In this document: positions 17,666 through 26,565 of the stretch, in pieces
Position numbering within the stretch: position 1 is the first letter of the stretch
How the letters are laid out: each line of letters opens with the position of its first letter
Assembly (NCBI RefSeq): GCF_023634765.1
Contig: NZ_JAMLFX010000004.1
Span: 259,384-323,383 of the forward strand
Length of the DNA stretch: 64,000 nt
Direction of reading: 5' to 3'
Origin: Pseudomonas sp. AKS31
GTDB lineage: Bacteria; Pseudomonadota; Gammaproteobacteria; Pseudomonadales; Pseudomonadaceae
Translations under genes and position numbers: made by a program
The notes under the pieces: model-generated
What the model saw: only the letters and a program-made list of their open reading frames with translations
Database searches by the model: none
Told to the model about the DNA's origin: nothing

Positions 17666-18536
17666 AGCCTTCGACGATGTGCTCGGCCAGGCACTCGGTG
17701 ATCGGCGACGGATTGTTCAGGTTGCGGATCAGCATGATGCTGGCCTCGGGCAGCAGCGGCAAATCTTCGGCGGCGCCGAGAATGCGCATGTCCGGGGTGA
17801 TCAGGCTTTCCAGTTGCGCAGTGATCGCCAGACCCGCGCTCACCACCGCCATCAGCGCCGAGAGGCTGGTGCTGTTGTAGGCAATGCGGTAATCGCGACC
17901 CATCGCATCCAGCGCGTTACACGCCCACAAACGGCAGAAACAATCACTGTTGAACATCGCCAGAGGCAGTGGCGTTTGTTCGTGGGCGCTGAAATTCTGC
18001 GCCTCGGCCCAGACAAAACGCTCCTTGCGCAGCAACTGGCCGATCTCGTTGCCCGGCTCGCGGGTGACGATCGACAAATCCAGATCAGTGCGCTGCAACA
18101 GTTGTTTGGTCGATTCGCAATGCACTTCGATCTGGATCAGCGGATAGAACTGCGCGAACCGCGACAGGATCCCCGGCAGAAAACGCATCACGTAGTCATC
18201 CGGCGTGCCGATGCGCACGGTGCCGACCATGTGCGGCTCGCGCAAGGTGTTGAACACTTCACTGTGCAGCTTGAGGATGCGCCGCGCGTATCCGAGCAGC
18301 ACCTGGCCTTCAGCGGTCAGGCGCACCTGGCGTCCGTCGCGCTCGAACAACTGCCGCTGCAACACGTCCTCTTCCAGACGCTTCATCTGCATGCTCACCG
18401 CCGACTGTGTGCGGTTGACCATTTCGCCGGCGCGGGTGAAACCGCCCTGATCAGCGATGGCGACGAAGGTGCGCAGGACATCGGTATCGATACTGGGGTA
18501 GGCCGACAATTGATGAATCTCCGTGATGCATGCCAT
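17655..18536 (-). CDS. LysR-family transcriptional regulator (LrhA-like)
   Basis: A 293-residue LysR protein. The winged helix spans IDTDVLRTFVAIADQGGFTRAGEMVNRTQSAVSMQMKRLEE, and the effector domain begins near GTVRIGTPDDYVMRFLPGIL, a pattern seen in LrhA/HexA-like regulators. ATG 18536 (MACITEIHQ) and 18545 are both possible; the longer frame back to 18605 runs past the strong ribosome site of the divergent DUF1127 gene and is unlikely. Its 3' end overlaps the exporter gene. A target is not evident, though the divergent DUF1127 gene is one candidate. Confidence 0.9.
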   Translation of the reverse strand: MACITEIHQLSAYPSIDTDVLRTFVAIADQGGFTRAGEMVNRTQSAVSMQMKRLEEDVLQRQLFERDGRQVRLTAEGQVLLGYARRILKLHSEVFNTLREPHMVGTVRIGTPDDYVMRFLPGILSRFAQFYPLIQIEVHCESTKQLLQRTDLDLSIVTREPGNEIGQLLRKERFVWAEAQNFSAHEQTPLPLAMFNSDCFCRLWACNALDAMGRDYRIAYNSTSLSALMAVVSAGLAITAQLESLITPDMRILGAAEDLPLLPEASIMLIRNLNNPSPITECLAEHIVEGFKL

Positions 18537-18606
18537 CAGAAACATTCGTTGGATTGATCTTAGCGCCGGCGCGAGACTTGAGCCATCCACAAAAGGAGGC
18601 AACACG

Positions 18607-18828
18607 ATGAAAGGTCAAAGAGAGTATGTAGATGACGCAAAATTTTCCGGCCACGGCCATATCGTTTCCGACCTGCTGCACAAGTTTAGCCGCTGGTACG
18701 AACTGCACCGTGAACGCGAGTTGCTCGCCAGTCTGAGCGACGAGGCGTTGAAGGACATCGGCGTCAGTCGTGCCGACGTCGAGCACGAGGCCGTGCGGCC
18801 GTTCTGGGATGACCCGATGCATAAATGA
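18607..18828 (+). CDS. DUF1127 (YjiS-like) small protein
   Basis: A 73-residue basic protein. The DUF1127 hallmark is the C-terminal LLASLSDEALKDIGVSRADVEHE, with the WYELHRERE segment before it. Family members of this size are often stress or phosphate-responsive, and some small alpha-proteobacterial relatives bind RNA; the role here is unknown. AAAGGAGG lies 7 bases before ATG 18607, a strong site. It is divergent from the LrhA-like LysR gene. Confidence 0.9.
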   Translation: MKGQREYVDDAKFSGHGHIVSDLLHKFSRWYELHRERELLASLSDEALKDIGVSRADVEHEAVRPFWDDPMHK

Positions 18829-18892
18829 TGAGCAGAGCGCTACACAAACCAACTTCCGGTGAGGTAGGTTGCGAGCAGACAAGGAGATGCTC

Positions 18893-20119
18893 ATGCCCGC
18901 GACTCTGGCCTTTTCCCTCAAACAGGCGCGACGACTGGCGCTGGCTGCCCAAGGGTTCAACGGGCGCCAGCCGCCAACCGTCAAGGCGCCGCACGTCAAC
19001 CGGCTGATCGAACGGCTGGGCCTGCTGCAAATTGACTCTGTCAACGCTGTGGTGCGCTCGCACTACCTGCCGCTGTTTTCCCGCTTGGGTTCCTATCCCT
19101 CTGAATTGCTCGACCAGGCTGCCTGGAGTTCGGGGAGTCGTCGCACGCTGTTCGAATACTGGGGGCACGAAGCCTCGTTGCTACCGATGTCGATGTATCC
19201 GTTGCTGGGCTGGCGCATGCAACGGGCCAGGCGTGGCGAGGATATTTACCAGCAGCTGGCCAGATTCGGTCGCGAGCAGCAGGACGTGGTGCGTCGGGTC
19301 TTGAGTTCCGTTGAAGAGCAGGGTGCGTTGGGCGCCGGCAGCCTCTCGACCCGTGAAGACAAGGCTGGGCCATGGTGGGACTGGAGCGCGGAAAAGCATG
19401 CGTTGGAGTGGCTGTTCGCGGCAGGCGAAGTGACGGTGGCCGGGCGGCGTGGTTTTGAGCGTTTGTATGATTTGCCTGAGCGGGTGATTCCCTCCTCGAT
19501 TCTGCAACAAGCGTTGCCGGATGAGGCCGAAGCGCAGCGTGGCTTGCTGCTGCACGCGGCACAGGCCTTGGGTGTCGGTACTGAAAAAGACCTGCGTGAT
19601 TACTTTCGCCTGAACCCGGCGGATGCACGGCCACGTCTGGCGGAACTGGTCGAGGCCGGGCAGTTGCAGATGTGCGAAGTCGCCGGTTGGCGGCAAATAG
19701 CTTATTGCCTGCCGGCGCCGAGCGTCCCGCGCAAGGTCATGGCCAGTGCGCTGTTGTCGCCATTCGATTCGTTGATCTGGGAGCGCAATCGCACCGAGCG
19801 TTTATTCGATTTCCGTTACCGGCTGGAGATTTATACGCCCCAGGACAAACGGGTTTACGGCTATTACGTGTTGCCGTTCTTGCACAACGAGCGGATTGCC
19901 GCGCGGGTCGATTTGCGCGCCGAACGGGCGGCAGGGCGGTTGGCGGTGCATGCGCTGCATGAGGAAGAGCCGGGGCTGGATGAGCAGGGGATGCTGGCGC
20001 TGGCGCTGAATTTGCGGCAGATGGCGGACTGGTTGGGGCTTGCGCGGGTGCAGTTGAATTGTCAGCGCGAGAGTGCGGCGCGGTTGCGGGTGGCATTGGC
20101 GCAGATTGGGGGCGACTGA
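18893..20119 (+). CDS. YcaQ/AlkX-like winged-helix DNA glycosylase
   Basis: A 408-residue protein of the HTH_42 (YcaQ) family. The catalytic motif is Q-hydrophobic-D in LLQIDSVNAVVRSHYLPLFSRLG (Q near residue 45), the AlkX/YcaQ type that in E. coli unhooks interstrand DNA crosslinks, rather than the AlkZ Q-x-Q type. Other family blocks are LFEYWGHEASLLP and PFDSLIWERNRTERLFDFRYRLEIY. AAGGAG lies 6 bases before ATG 18893. No natural-product cluster is adjacent, which agrees with a housekeeping repair role. Confidence 0.9.
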   Translation: MPATLAFSLKQARRLALAAQGFNGRQPPTVKAPHVNRLIERLGLLQIDSVNAVVRSHYLPLFSRLGSYPSELLDQAAWSSGSRRTLFEYWGHEASLLPMSMYPLLGWRMQRARRGEDIYQQLARFGREQQDVVRRVLSSVEEQGALGAGSLSTREDKAGPWWDWSAEKHALEWLFAAGEVTVAGRRGFERLYDLPERVIPSSILQQALPDEAEAQRGLLLHAAQALGVGTEKDLRDYFRLNPADARPRLAELVEAGQLQMCEVAGWRQIAYCLPAPSVPRKVMASALLSPFDSLIWERNRTERLFDFRYRLEIYTPQDKRVYGYYVLPFLHNERIAARVDLRAERAAGRLAVHALHEEEPGLDEQGMLALALNLRQMADWLGLARVQLNCQRESAARLRVALAQIGGD

Positions 20120-20128
20120 CCTGACGCC

Positions 20129-20219
20129 ATCGCTGGCAAGCCAGGCTCCCACAGTGTGTGCGTCGTACATATATTTTGTGATCGACGCGATCACTGTGGG
20201 AGCCTGGCTTGCCAGCGAT
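20129..20219. repeat. REP pair (REPIN), TCGCTGGCAAGCCAG type
   Basis: Perfect 27-base inverted arms at 20129-20155 and 20193-20219 (core CTGGCAAGCCAGGCTCCCAC) around 37 unrelated bases. Lies between two convergent genes. Confidence 0.93.
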
Positions 20220-20251
20220 GAGACCAGTTAAAGCGATAAAGATGTCGAATC

Positions 20252-21598
20252 TTAGCGGCGAACCTGCTTCAGGGTTTCGGCAATCAGAAACGCCAGCTCC
20301 AGCGACTGATCGGCATTCATCCGTGGATCACAATGCGTGTGATAGCGGTCCGACAACCCGTCTTCAGTAATCGGCCGCGCGCCACCGATGCACTCAGTGA
20401 CATTCTGCCCGGTCATCTCGATGTGAATGCCGCCGGCATAACTGCCTTCTGCTTCATGCACCTGGAAGAACTGCTTCACCTCGCCAAGGATCTGTGCAAA
20501 GTCGCGGGTCTTGTAGCCGCTGCTCGCCTTGATGGTGTTGCCGTGCATCGGGTCGGAGCTCCACAGCACTTGCTTGCCTTCGCGCTGCACCGCGCGGATC
20601 AGCGCCGGCAGGTGATCGCCGACCTTGTTTGCGCCCATCCGCGCAATCAGGTTGAGGCGCCCCGGATCGTTGTCCGGGTTGAGTACGTCGATCAGGCGGA
20701 TCAGGTCATCGGGGTCCATGCTCGGGCCGACTTTCACGCCAATCGGGTTGTTTACCCCGCGCAGGAATTCGACATGCGCGCCGTCGAGCTGACGAGTGCG
20801 GTCGCCGATCCACAGCATGTGCGCCGAGCAATCGTAGTAATCGTTGGTCAGGCTGTCGCGACGCACGAAGGCTTCTTCGTAGTTCAGCAGCAGCGCTTCG
20901 TGGGCGGTGAAGAAACTGGTTTCGCGCAGTTGCGGCGAGCTGTCCATGCCGCAGGCGCGCATGAACGCCAGGGTTTCATCGATGCGGTCGGCGAGATGAC
21001 TGTATTTTTCTGCCAGCGCCGAGTTGGCGATGAAGTCCAGGTTCCACTTGTGCACCTGATGCAGGTCGGCAAAACCGCCTTGGGCGAAGGCGCGCAGCAG
21101 GTTCAGCGTCGCGGTGGACTGGTGATAGGACTGCAGCAGGCGCTCCGGATCCGGCGCGCGGCTCTTTTCGTCGAAGCCGATGCCGTTGACGATGTCGCCC
21201 CGGTAGGCCGGCAGCGTCACGCCACCGATGGTTTCATCGTTGGCCGAGCGTGGCTTGGCGAACTGACCGGCCATGCGCCCGACCTTGACCACCGGGCAGC
21301 CGGCGGCGAAGGTCATGACGATCGCCATTTGCAGCAACACTTTGAAGGTGTCGCGAATCTTTGCCGCAGAGAATTCGGCAAAGCTTTCCGCGCAATCGCC
21401 GCCCTGCAGCAGGAATGCCCGGCCCTGGGTCACTTCGGCAAACTGCCGGCGCAGCTCGCGCGCCTCACCGGCAAACACCAGTGGCGGATAACTGGCCAGG
21501 GTTTGCTCGACCTGGCGCAGATGCGCAGCGTCAGGGTATTGGGGTTGTTGCTGGATCGGCAGGGCGCGCCAGCTGTCAGGGCTCCACGGTTGGCTCAT
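20252..21598 (-). CDS. Class II 3-deoxy-7-phosphoheptulonate synthase
   Basis: A 448-residue plant/mycobacterial-type (class II) DAHP synthase, unrelated in sequence to the type I enzyme at 4928-6004. Recognisable blocks are [27 protein letters not shown] (metal Cys), [45 protein letters not shown] and [19 protein letters not shown]. Class II enzymes in pseudomonads supply chorismate for primary metabolism or, as paralogues, phenazine production. No phenazine genes are here, so the housekeeping type is more likely. ATG 21598 is taken; a GTG directly upstream is in frame. Confidence 0.96.
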   Translation of the reverse strand: MSQPWSPDSWRALPIQQQPQYPDAAHLRQVEQTLASYPPLVFAGEARELRRQFAEVTQGRAFLLQGGDCAESFAEFSAAKIRDTFKVLLQMAIVMTFAAGCPVVKVGRMAGQFAKPRSANDETIGGVTLPAYRGDIVNGIGFDEKSRAPDPERLLQSYHQSTATLNLLRAFAQGGFADLHQVHKWNLDFIANSALAEKYSHLADRIDETLAFMRACGMDSSPQLRETSFFTAHEALLLNYEEAFVRRDSLTNDYYDCSAHMLWIGDRTRQLDGAHVEFLRGVNNPIGVKVGPSMDPDDLIRLIDVLNPDNDPGRLNLIARMGANKVGDHLPALIRAVQREGKQVLWSSDPMHGNTIKASSGYKTRDFAQILGEVKQFFQVHEAEGSYAGGIHIEMTGQNVTECIGGARPITEDGLSDRYHTHCDPRMNADQSLELAFLIAETLKQVRR

Positions 21599-21751
21599 CA
21601 CGGTCTCTAATTGGTTCTACGCACGGGAAGCCCATGGTAGCAGCAATTAGTGCGTGACCTGCTCCTGCCCCATCGCCGACAATCGCCGCTTTGCCACGGC
21701 GCTACAGCGGTGCCATCGCGTCACCGCGCCCGGTGACCATCAGGAGACGAA

Positions 21752-22507
21752 ATGACTGAGGAGCGCGTCGAGCATCTGCTCGCCGAAGTACAGGATGAGT
21801 TCGGCGTGATTCGCGTGCTGGAAGTGGCCGATTACCGCTTTCTGGAGTTCGGCGATGCGATCGAGCAGAGCTGCGTGTTCACCGCAGACCCGAGCTGGCT
21901 CGAATACGATTACACGCGGGCGATGCTGATCGGTGCGTTGTGCCATGAGCAGCCGGAAAGCGCGCTGTTTCTCGGGCTCGGCGCCGGTACATTGACCCAG
22001 GCCTGCCTCAAGTTTCTGTCGCTGGAAGACGTCGAGGCCATTGAACTGCGTCCGGATGTGCCGCGTTTGGCCATCGAATACCTTGGGCTGGACGATGATC
22101 CACGGCTATACATCCGTGTTGGCGATGCGCTGGAGTTGCTGCCGACGGCGGAGCCGGCGGATCTGATTTTTGTCGACCTGTATACCGATGTCGGTCCGGG
22201 CGTCGGGCATCTGGCCTGGAGTTTTCTCGGCGACTGCCAGAAGCGTTTGAATCCGGGGGGCTGGCTGGTGATCAATCAGTGGGCCACCGATGACGGCAAA
22301 CCGTTGGGGGCCGCGTTGTTGCGAGGGCTCTATCATCGGCATTACTGGGAGCTGCCGGTGAAGGAGGGCAATGTGATTCTGATTGTGCCGGCGGACCTCG
22401 ATCAGGCGCTGGACATGCAGGCGCTGACCGCCCGGGCCGAGGCACTGGCGCCACGGTTGGGGTATTCGTTGCAGTCGTTGATCAACAGCATTCGCCCGGC
22501 GACCTGA
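21752..22507 (+). CDS. SpeE-like (spermidine synthase-fold) methyltransferase-type protein
   Basis: A 251-residue protein with the aminopropyl/methyl-transferase Rossmann fold. SAM-type loop is ALFLGLGAGTLTQACLKFL (about residues 70-88), then VEAIELRPDVPRLA and the acidic loop ADLIFVDLYTDVGPG. It is shorter than genuine spermidine synthases and lacks their GGGDG motif, so an authentic polyamine role is doubtful. AGGAG lies 8 bases before ATG 21752. Confidence 0.82.
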   Translation: MTEERVEHLLAEVQDEFGVIRVLEVADYRFLEFGDAIEQSCVFTADPSWLEYDYTRAMLIGALCHEQPESALFLGLGAGTLTQACLKFLSLEDVEAIELRPDVPRLAIEYLGLDDDPRLYIRVGDALELLPTAEPADLIFVDLYTDVGPGVGHLAWSFLGDCQKRLNPGGWLVINQWATDDGKPLGAALLRGLYHRHYWELPVKEGNVILIVPADLDQALDMQALTARAEALAPRLGYSLQSLINSIRPAT

Positions 22508-22526
22508 GGCATCTGTGATGGCCCCT

Positions 22527-22613
22527 TCGCTGGCAAGCCAGCTCCCACAGGGTTCGTGCCGTACGCAAAATGTCTGAACGACTCGGTCATTGTGGGAGCT
22601 GGCTTGCCAGCGA
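22527..22613. repeat. REP pair (REPIN), TCGCTGGCAAGCCAG type
   Basis: Perfect 23-base inverted arms at 22527-22549 and 22591-22613 (core GCTGGCAAGCCAGCTCCCAC) with 41 bases between. Lies between the convergent SpeE-like and crotonase genes. Confidence 0.93.
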
Positions 22614-22639
22614 TGGCGCCCCGACAGGCGCCATAATTC

Positions 22640-23431
22640 TCAGATCCCCTTGAATATGCCAGGCCGCCGCTCCACCAACGAGCGCACCCCTTCCTTGGCA
22701 TCCTCACTGGCCAGTAACTTCTTCACCAGCGCCGGTAGTCCCTGCGCTGCCGCTGTCTCACCCTCATACCGCGCCTGCCGCGCCGACATCAACGTCGCCT
22801 GCACCCCCAGCGGCGCCTGTCGGGCAATCCGTTCGGCCAATTCGATCGCCCTTGGCAACAGGTCTTCACTGGCCATCACTTCCTGCACCAACCCCAGATG
22901 CAATGCATCGTGGGCATCAAACTCATCGCCGGTGAGCAACCAGCGCATCGCATTGCCCCATCCCGCCACCTGATGAAAACGTAAAGTCGCGCCCCCAAAA
23001 GGAAAGATCCCACGCTGCACTTCCATTTGTGCGAAGCGGGTATTGCTCGCACACAGGTTGATATCCGCTGCCAGCATCAGCTCGATGCCAATGGTCAGGC
23101 AATAGCCCTGCGCGGCGACAATCACCGGTTTGCTCACCCGTGGCCCGACGAAAACACCCCACGGATCGCAACCGCCGGTCGGAACCTGCCAGCCTTCGGC
23201 TAGGGCGGTGCTGGCATTCACCAGATCCAGACCGGCGGTGAAGTGTTCGCCGTGGCCGAACACCACCGCCACCCGCGCCTCGCTGTCCGCCTCGAACTCG
23301 CCGTAGGCCAGGCTCAGCTCGTTGAGCAGGTCGAGGTCGAACGCATTGCGTTTGGCCGCTCGATCGAGACCAATCAAGTGGACATGACCGCGACGTTCAT
23401 GGCTGACGCGGCCGGGGCAGGGCTGATTCAT
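22640..23431 (-). CDS. Crotonase / enoyl-CoA hydratase-family protein
   Basis: A 263-residue crotonase-fold enzyme. The first oxyanion strand is AKRNAFDLDLLNEL followed by HFTAGLDL, and the second is AAQGYCLTIGIELMLAADINLCA, then FAQMEVQRGIFPFGGATLRF. The usual paired catalytic Glu are not obvious at both standard places (IGIELMLA keeps one), so it may be a hydratase or an isomerase-like paralogue. Divergent from deaD, as I recall for other pseudomonads. Confidence 0.88.
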   Translation of the reverse strand: MNQPCPGRVSHERRGHVHLIGLDRAAKRNAFDLDLLNELSLAYGEFEADSEARVAVVFGHGEHFTAGLDLVNASTALAEGWQVPTGGCDPWGVFVGPRVSKPVIVAAQGYCLTIGIELMLAADINLCASNTRFAQMEVQRGIFPFGGATLRFHQVAGWGNAMRWLLTGDEFDAHDALHLGLVQEVMASEDLLPRAIELAERIARQAPLGVQATLMSARQARYEGETAAAQGLPALVKKLLASEDAKEGVRSLVERRPGIFKGI

Positions 23432-23819
23432 GGCGAAATCCTCGGGCGGGAAGGGCGGGTGCAGCGACGGTATGCCGCACGTCGATGAATCGTTTTAGCG
23501 TCATCGCCCGCAGGGCCGGGCCTTTGAAAAATAGACCTTGGCGCGATTATCCGCAAAACCCCGTTACACAGCGGTGACACAGGTATTTTGACGATAAAAA
23601 AAGCTCCCTTTTTGGGCAAAATCCGGTATAGTGCGCGCCGGCCTTTAACCGGGCCGCGTTTAGGTAGCGCAATTTCCCGAAGTCAGCTTCGGCTGCACGT
23701 CCGCATAGCGGGCTCTTCCCGGACGATTCTTTTTTTCATTCATTCGTTTTCGCAAATCCCCGCCGACAAAGCTGCCAGGGCGACTCTTGAGTCTCAACAC
23801 GGCATGCGCAGCTTTGGAG
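23432..23819 (+). other. Long leader / promoter region upstream of deaD
   Basis: About 390 bases without a gene between the crotonase start and the deaD start hairpin. It contains a TATAGT box at 23627-23632 without a clear -35, a perfect hairpin CCGAAG-TCAG-CTTCGG at 23677-23692, and a CGTCCG/CGGACG inverted repeat around 23697-23725. A transcript from near 23640 would have a leader of about 215 bases, long enough for the post-transcriptional control known for cold-shock mRNAs. Confidence 0.5.
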
Positions 23820-23857
23820 CATGGGTCTTTGCGGATGCACTTAGAGGCAGACCCATG
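23820..23857 (+). promoter_or_regulatory. Hairpin sequestering the deaD start codon
   Basis: CATGGGTCT (23820-23828) is a perfect 9-base inverted match to AGACCCATG (23849-23857). The second arm contains the deaD ATG, and the 20-base loop holds the purine-rich AGAGG ribosome site (23843-23847). Folded mRNA would hide the start codon. This looks like a translational switch, possibly thermal or opened by the helicase itself. Confidence 0.55.
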
Positions 23858-25528
23858 ACCCAGGAAACCGGCGGATTCGCCGCTTTTAATCTTAACCCGA
23901 ATATTCTTGCAGCCGTCGCAGCGACCGGCTACGAAGAGCCTTCGGCGATTCAGCAGCAATCGATCCCGATCATCATGGCCGGCCAGGACATGATTGGCCA
24001 AGCGCAAACCGGTACCGGTAAAACCGCCGCGTTCGCACTGCCTATTCTGCACCGCATCGATCCTGCCAAGCGCGAACCGCAAGCCCTGATCCTGGCGCCA
24101 ACTCGTGAGTTGGCGCTGCAAGTAGCAACCGCTTTCGAAACCTACGCCAAGCAAATGCCGGGCGTTACCGTTGTGGCCGTTTACGGCGGCGCGCCTATGG
24201 GCCCACAACTGAAAGCAATCCGTAATGGCGCACAGATCGTTGTCGCCACTCCGGGCCGTCTGTGCGACCACCTGCGTCGCGACGAAAAAGTTCTGTCGAC
24301 CGTGAACCATCTGGTTCTCGACGAAGCTGACGAAATGTTGAAGCTGGGCTTCATGGATGACCTGGAAGTCATCTTCAAGGCTCTGCCAGCGACCCGTCAG
24401 ACTGTTTTGTTCTCGGCTACCCTGCCGCAGTCGATCCGCGCCATTGCCGAACGCCACCTGCGCGATCCGCAACACGTGAAGATCCAGACCAAGACCCAGA
24501 CCGTTACCGCGATCGAACAGGCTCACCTGTTGGTTCACGCTGACCAGAAGACTTCGGCCGTTCTCAGCTTGCTGGAAGTGGAAGACTTCGACGCTCTGAT
24601 CATGTTCGTGCGCACCAAGCAAGCGACCCTGGATCTGGCCAGCGCCCTCGACGCCAAAGGCTACAAAGCCGCGGCGCTGAACGGTGACATCGCCCAGAAC
24701 CAGCGTGAGCGCGTTATCGATTCGCTGAAAGATGGCCGTCTGGACATCGTTGTTGCGACCGACGTTGCTGCCCGTGGTCTGGACGTTCCGCGCATCACTC
24801 ACGTGTTCAACGTTGACATGCCGTACGATCCGGAATCCTACGTTCACCGTATCGGCCGTACCGGCCGTGCCGGTCGCGAAGGCCGTGCACTGCTGCTGGT
24901 GACTCCACGTGAGCGCCGCATGCTGCAAGTGATCGAGCGTGTCACCGGTCAGAAAGTCGCTGAAGTCCGTCTGCCGGACGCTCAGGCCGTTCTCGATGCG
25001 CGCATCAAGAAACTGACCAACAGCCTGTCGCCGCTGGTCGCTGATGCCGAATCGACTCACGGTGAGCTGCTCGATCGTCTGACTGCGGACATCGGTTGCA
25101 CCCCGCGTGCTCTGGCTGCTGCGCTGCTGCGCAAAGCCACCAACGGTCAAGCGCTGAACCTGGCGGCGATCGAGAAGGAACGTCCACTGGTGCCGAACAA
25201 CGCACCGCGTGGCGACCGTCCTGAGCGTTCCGGTGATCGTCCTGATCGTGGTGACCGCGAGCGTCGCGCGCCAATGCCTTTGGGCGAAGGCCGTGCTCGT
25301 TGCCGTACCGCGCTGGGCGCGCGTGATGGTATCGCTGCGAAGAACCTGCTGGGCGCCATCCTCAACGAAGGCGGTCTGGCCCGTGAAGCGATCGGTCGCA
25401 TCCAGGTGCGTGACAGCTTCAGCCTCGTCGAGCTGCCGGAAGATGGTCTGGACAAACTCCTGACCAAACTGAAGGACACTCGCGTTGCCGGTAAGCAGCT
25501 GAAACTGCGTCGCTACCGCGAAGATTGA
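23855..25528 (+). CDS. deaD: DEAD-box RNA helicase DeaD/CsdA-like
   Basis: A 557-residue helicase. In order: Q motif (Phe11 to Gln35), motif I AQTGTGKT (residues 50-57), DEAD at residues 156-159, SAT, motif VI HRIGRTGRAGR, then a C-terminal DbpA-type RNA-binding domain (RTALGARDGIAAKNLLGAI to the end). An Arg/Asp/Gly-rich linker (GDRPERSGDRPDRGDRERR) precedes it. DeaD unwinds structured RNA and assists ribosome assembly, mainly in the cold. Start 23855 gives the family amino end; in-frame ATG 23804 lacks a ribosome site. Confidence 0.95.
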   Translation: MTQETGGFAAFNLNPNILAAVAATGYEEPSAIQQQSIPIIMAGQDMIGQAQTGTGKTAAFALPILHRIDPAKREPQALILAPTRELALQVATAFETYAKQMPGVTVVAVYGGAPMGPQLKAIRNGAQIVVATPGRLCDHLRRDEKVLSTVNHLVLDEADEMLKLGFMDDLEVIFKALPATRQTVLFSATLPQSIRAIAERHLRDPQHVKIQTKTQTVTAIEQAHLLVHADQKTSAVLSLLEVEDFDALIMFVRTKQATLDLASALDAKGYKAAALNGDIAQNQRERVIDSLKDGRLDIVVATDVAARGLDVPRITHVFNVDMPYDPESYVHRIGRTGRAGREGRALLLVTPRERRMLQVIERVTGQKVAEVRLPDAQAVLDARIKKLTNSLSPLVADAESTHGELLDRLTADIGCTPRALAAALLRKATNGQALNLAAIEKERPLVPNNAPRGDRPERSGDRPDRGDRERRAPMPLGEGRARCRTALGARDGIAAKNLLGAILNEGGLAREAIGRIQVRDSFSLVELPEDGLDKLLTKLKDTRVAGKQLKLRRYRED

Positions 25529-25556
25529 TCTGCCCTTGGGCTGATTGATCGAACAT

Positions 25557-25589
25557 AAAAAAATCCCCGACTGGTTCGGGGATTTTTTT
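25557..25589 (+). terminator. Terminator of deaD
   Basis: Stem AAAATCCCCGA/TTCGGGGATTTT with loop CTGG, followed by a run of seven T, about 28 bases after the deaD stop. Confidence 0.92.
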
Positions 25590-25606
25590 GCCTGCTTTTC
25601 AAGATC

Positions 25607-25684
25607 AAAAGATCGCAGCCTGCGGCAGCTCCTACATGTTGGAATCTGTTCACCTGCAGGAGCTGCCGAAGGCTGCGATCTTTT
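25607..25684. repeat. REP pair (REPIN), GATCGCAGCCTGCGGCAG type
   Basis: Inverted arms at 25607-25636 and 25655-25684 with a few mismatches (left AAAAGATCGCAGCC, right GGCTGCGATCTTTT). A third REP subtype in the window; the singlet at 2468 belongs to it. Confidence 0.9.
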
Positions 25685-25694
25685 GCTTTTGCTT

Positions 25695-26462
25695 CTAGCC
25701 GAAGCGATAAATATCCATACCCAGCGCACCCATCGTGAAACCCTGATGCGCCACGCTGAACTCACCGCCCGCACCCCGGGCAAAATACAGCGGCAACAAA
25801 TGCTCATCACTCGGATGGCTGCGCAGCGCATTCGGCGCCTGCCGGCGATAGTCATGCAGCGCCGCCTCATCGTCGGCCGCCAGTTTCTCGATCACCCAGT
25901 CACGGAAATCCCGCGCCCACGGCTCAACAATTTCAGGGCCAGCGTGCCAATCCAGTTCGCGCAGGTTGTGGGTGATGCTGCCGGAGCCGATCAGCAAAAT
26001 GCCCTGATCGCGCAAATTCGCCAGCGCTTGCCCGACACGGGTTTGCAGCGCCGGGCCGCCGCGACTCGGCAGTGAGACTTGCACCACCGGAATATCCGCC
26101 TGCGGATACATCAGCGACAACGGCACCCAAACACCATGATCGAAGGGACGTTGCGGGTCGAGATGTGCCGGCAAATGCGCGGCTTGCAACAATTCGGCGA
26201 TTTCGGCAGCCAGTTGCGGAGCACCTGGCGCCGGGTATTGCACTTCAAACAGCGCCCGGGGGAACCCGCCGAAGTCGTGCCACGTTTCCGGTTGCGCATG
26301 GCTGCTGACCAGCAGTTCGTGGCTTTCCCAGTGCGCGGAGACGATGACAATGGCTTTGGGTTTCGGTAATTCGGCGGCCAGGCGTGCCAGTGCCGGGCCG
26401 CTGGCGCCGGGCTCCAGTGCCAGCATGGGTGAACCATGGGAAATGAACAGGCTGGGCAACAT
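25695..26462 (-). CDS. Class III extradiol ring-cleavage dioxygenase, YgiD/DODA type
   Basis: A 255-residue LigB-like protein. Metal and acid/base His are visible in LFISHGSP (His9), IVSAHWESHE, FDHGVWVPL and the GSGSITHNLRELDW block. The family includes 4,5-DOPA dioxygenases, and bacterial YgiD cleaves DOPA-like catechols. The natural substrate in pseudomonads is unknown. It is divergent from tpm across a 103-base A+T-rich gap that contains the palindrome AAGATGGCTTCATCTT (26480-26495). Confidence 0.92.
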   Translation of the reverse strand: MLPSLFISHGSPMLALEPGASGPALARLAAELPKPKAIVIVSAHWESHELLVSSHAQPETWHDFGGFPRALFEVQYPAPGAPQLAAEIAELLQAAHLPAHLDPQRPFDHGVWVPLSLMYPQADIPVVQVSLPSRGGPALQTRVGQALANLRDQGILLIGSGSITHNLRELDWHAGPEIVEPWARDFRDWVIEKLAADDEAALHDYRRQAPNALRSHPSDEHLLPLYFARGAGGEFSVAHQGFTMGALGMDIYRFG

Positions 26463-26565
26463 GATGGGTTCCTGAGCGTTAAGATGGCTTCATCTTCGGT
26501 CAGATTATTGATCTAAATCTAATATAAGTTTTAACGCTTTTTGATCGAATTATTGGGAGTGATGC

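Noticed and set aside
20333..21610. A 425-codon plus-strand frame opposite the class II DAHP synthase
   Set aside because: Same cause: an antisense frame produced by high-GC codon usage, no recognisable motif.
23432..23640. A full sigma70 promoter for deaD based on TATAGT at 23627
   Set aside because: No acceptable -35 lies 16-18 bases upstream (TTGACG is 33 bases away), so only the -10-like box is mentioned.
13428..25684. Repeated palindromes that might be taken for CRISPR
   Set aside because: They are isolated inverted pairs in different gaps, with no regular spacing or array and no cas genes, and match REP elements.
23660..25870. A very long open frame on the minus strand opposite deaD (over 700 codons)
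   Set aside because: It is the mirror frame of a strongly codon-biased gene on the plus strand. Its translation is rich in Gln, His and Arg without any domain, and it has no ribosome site.
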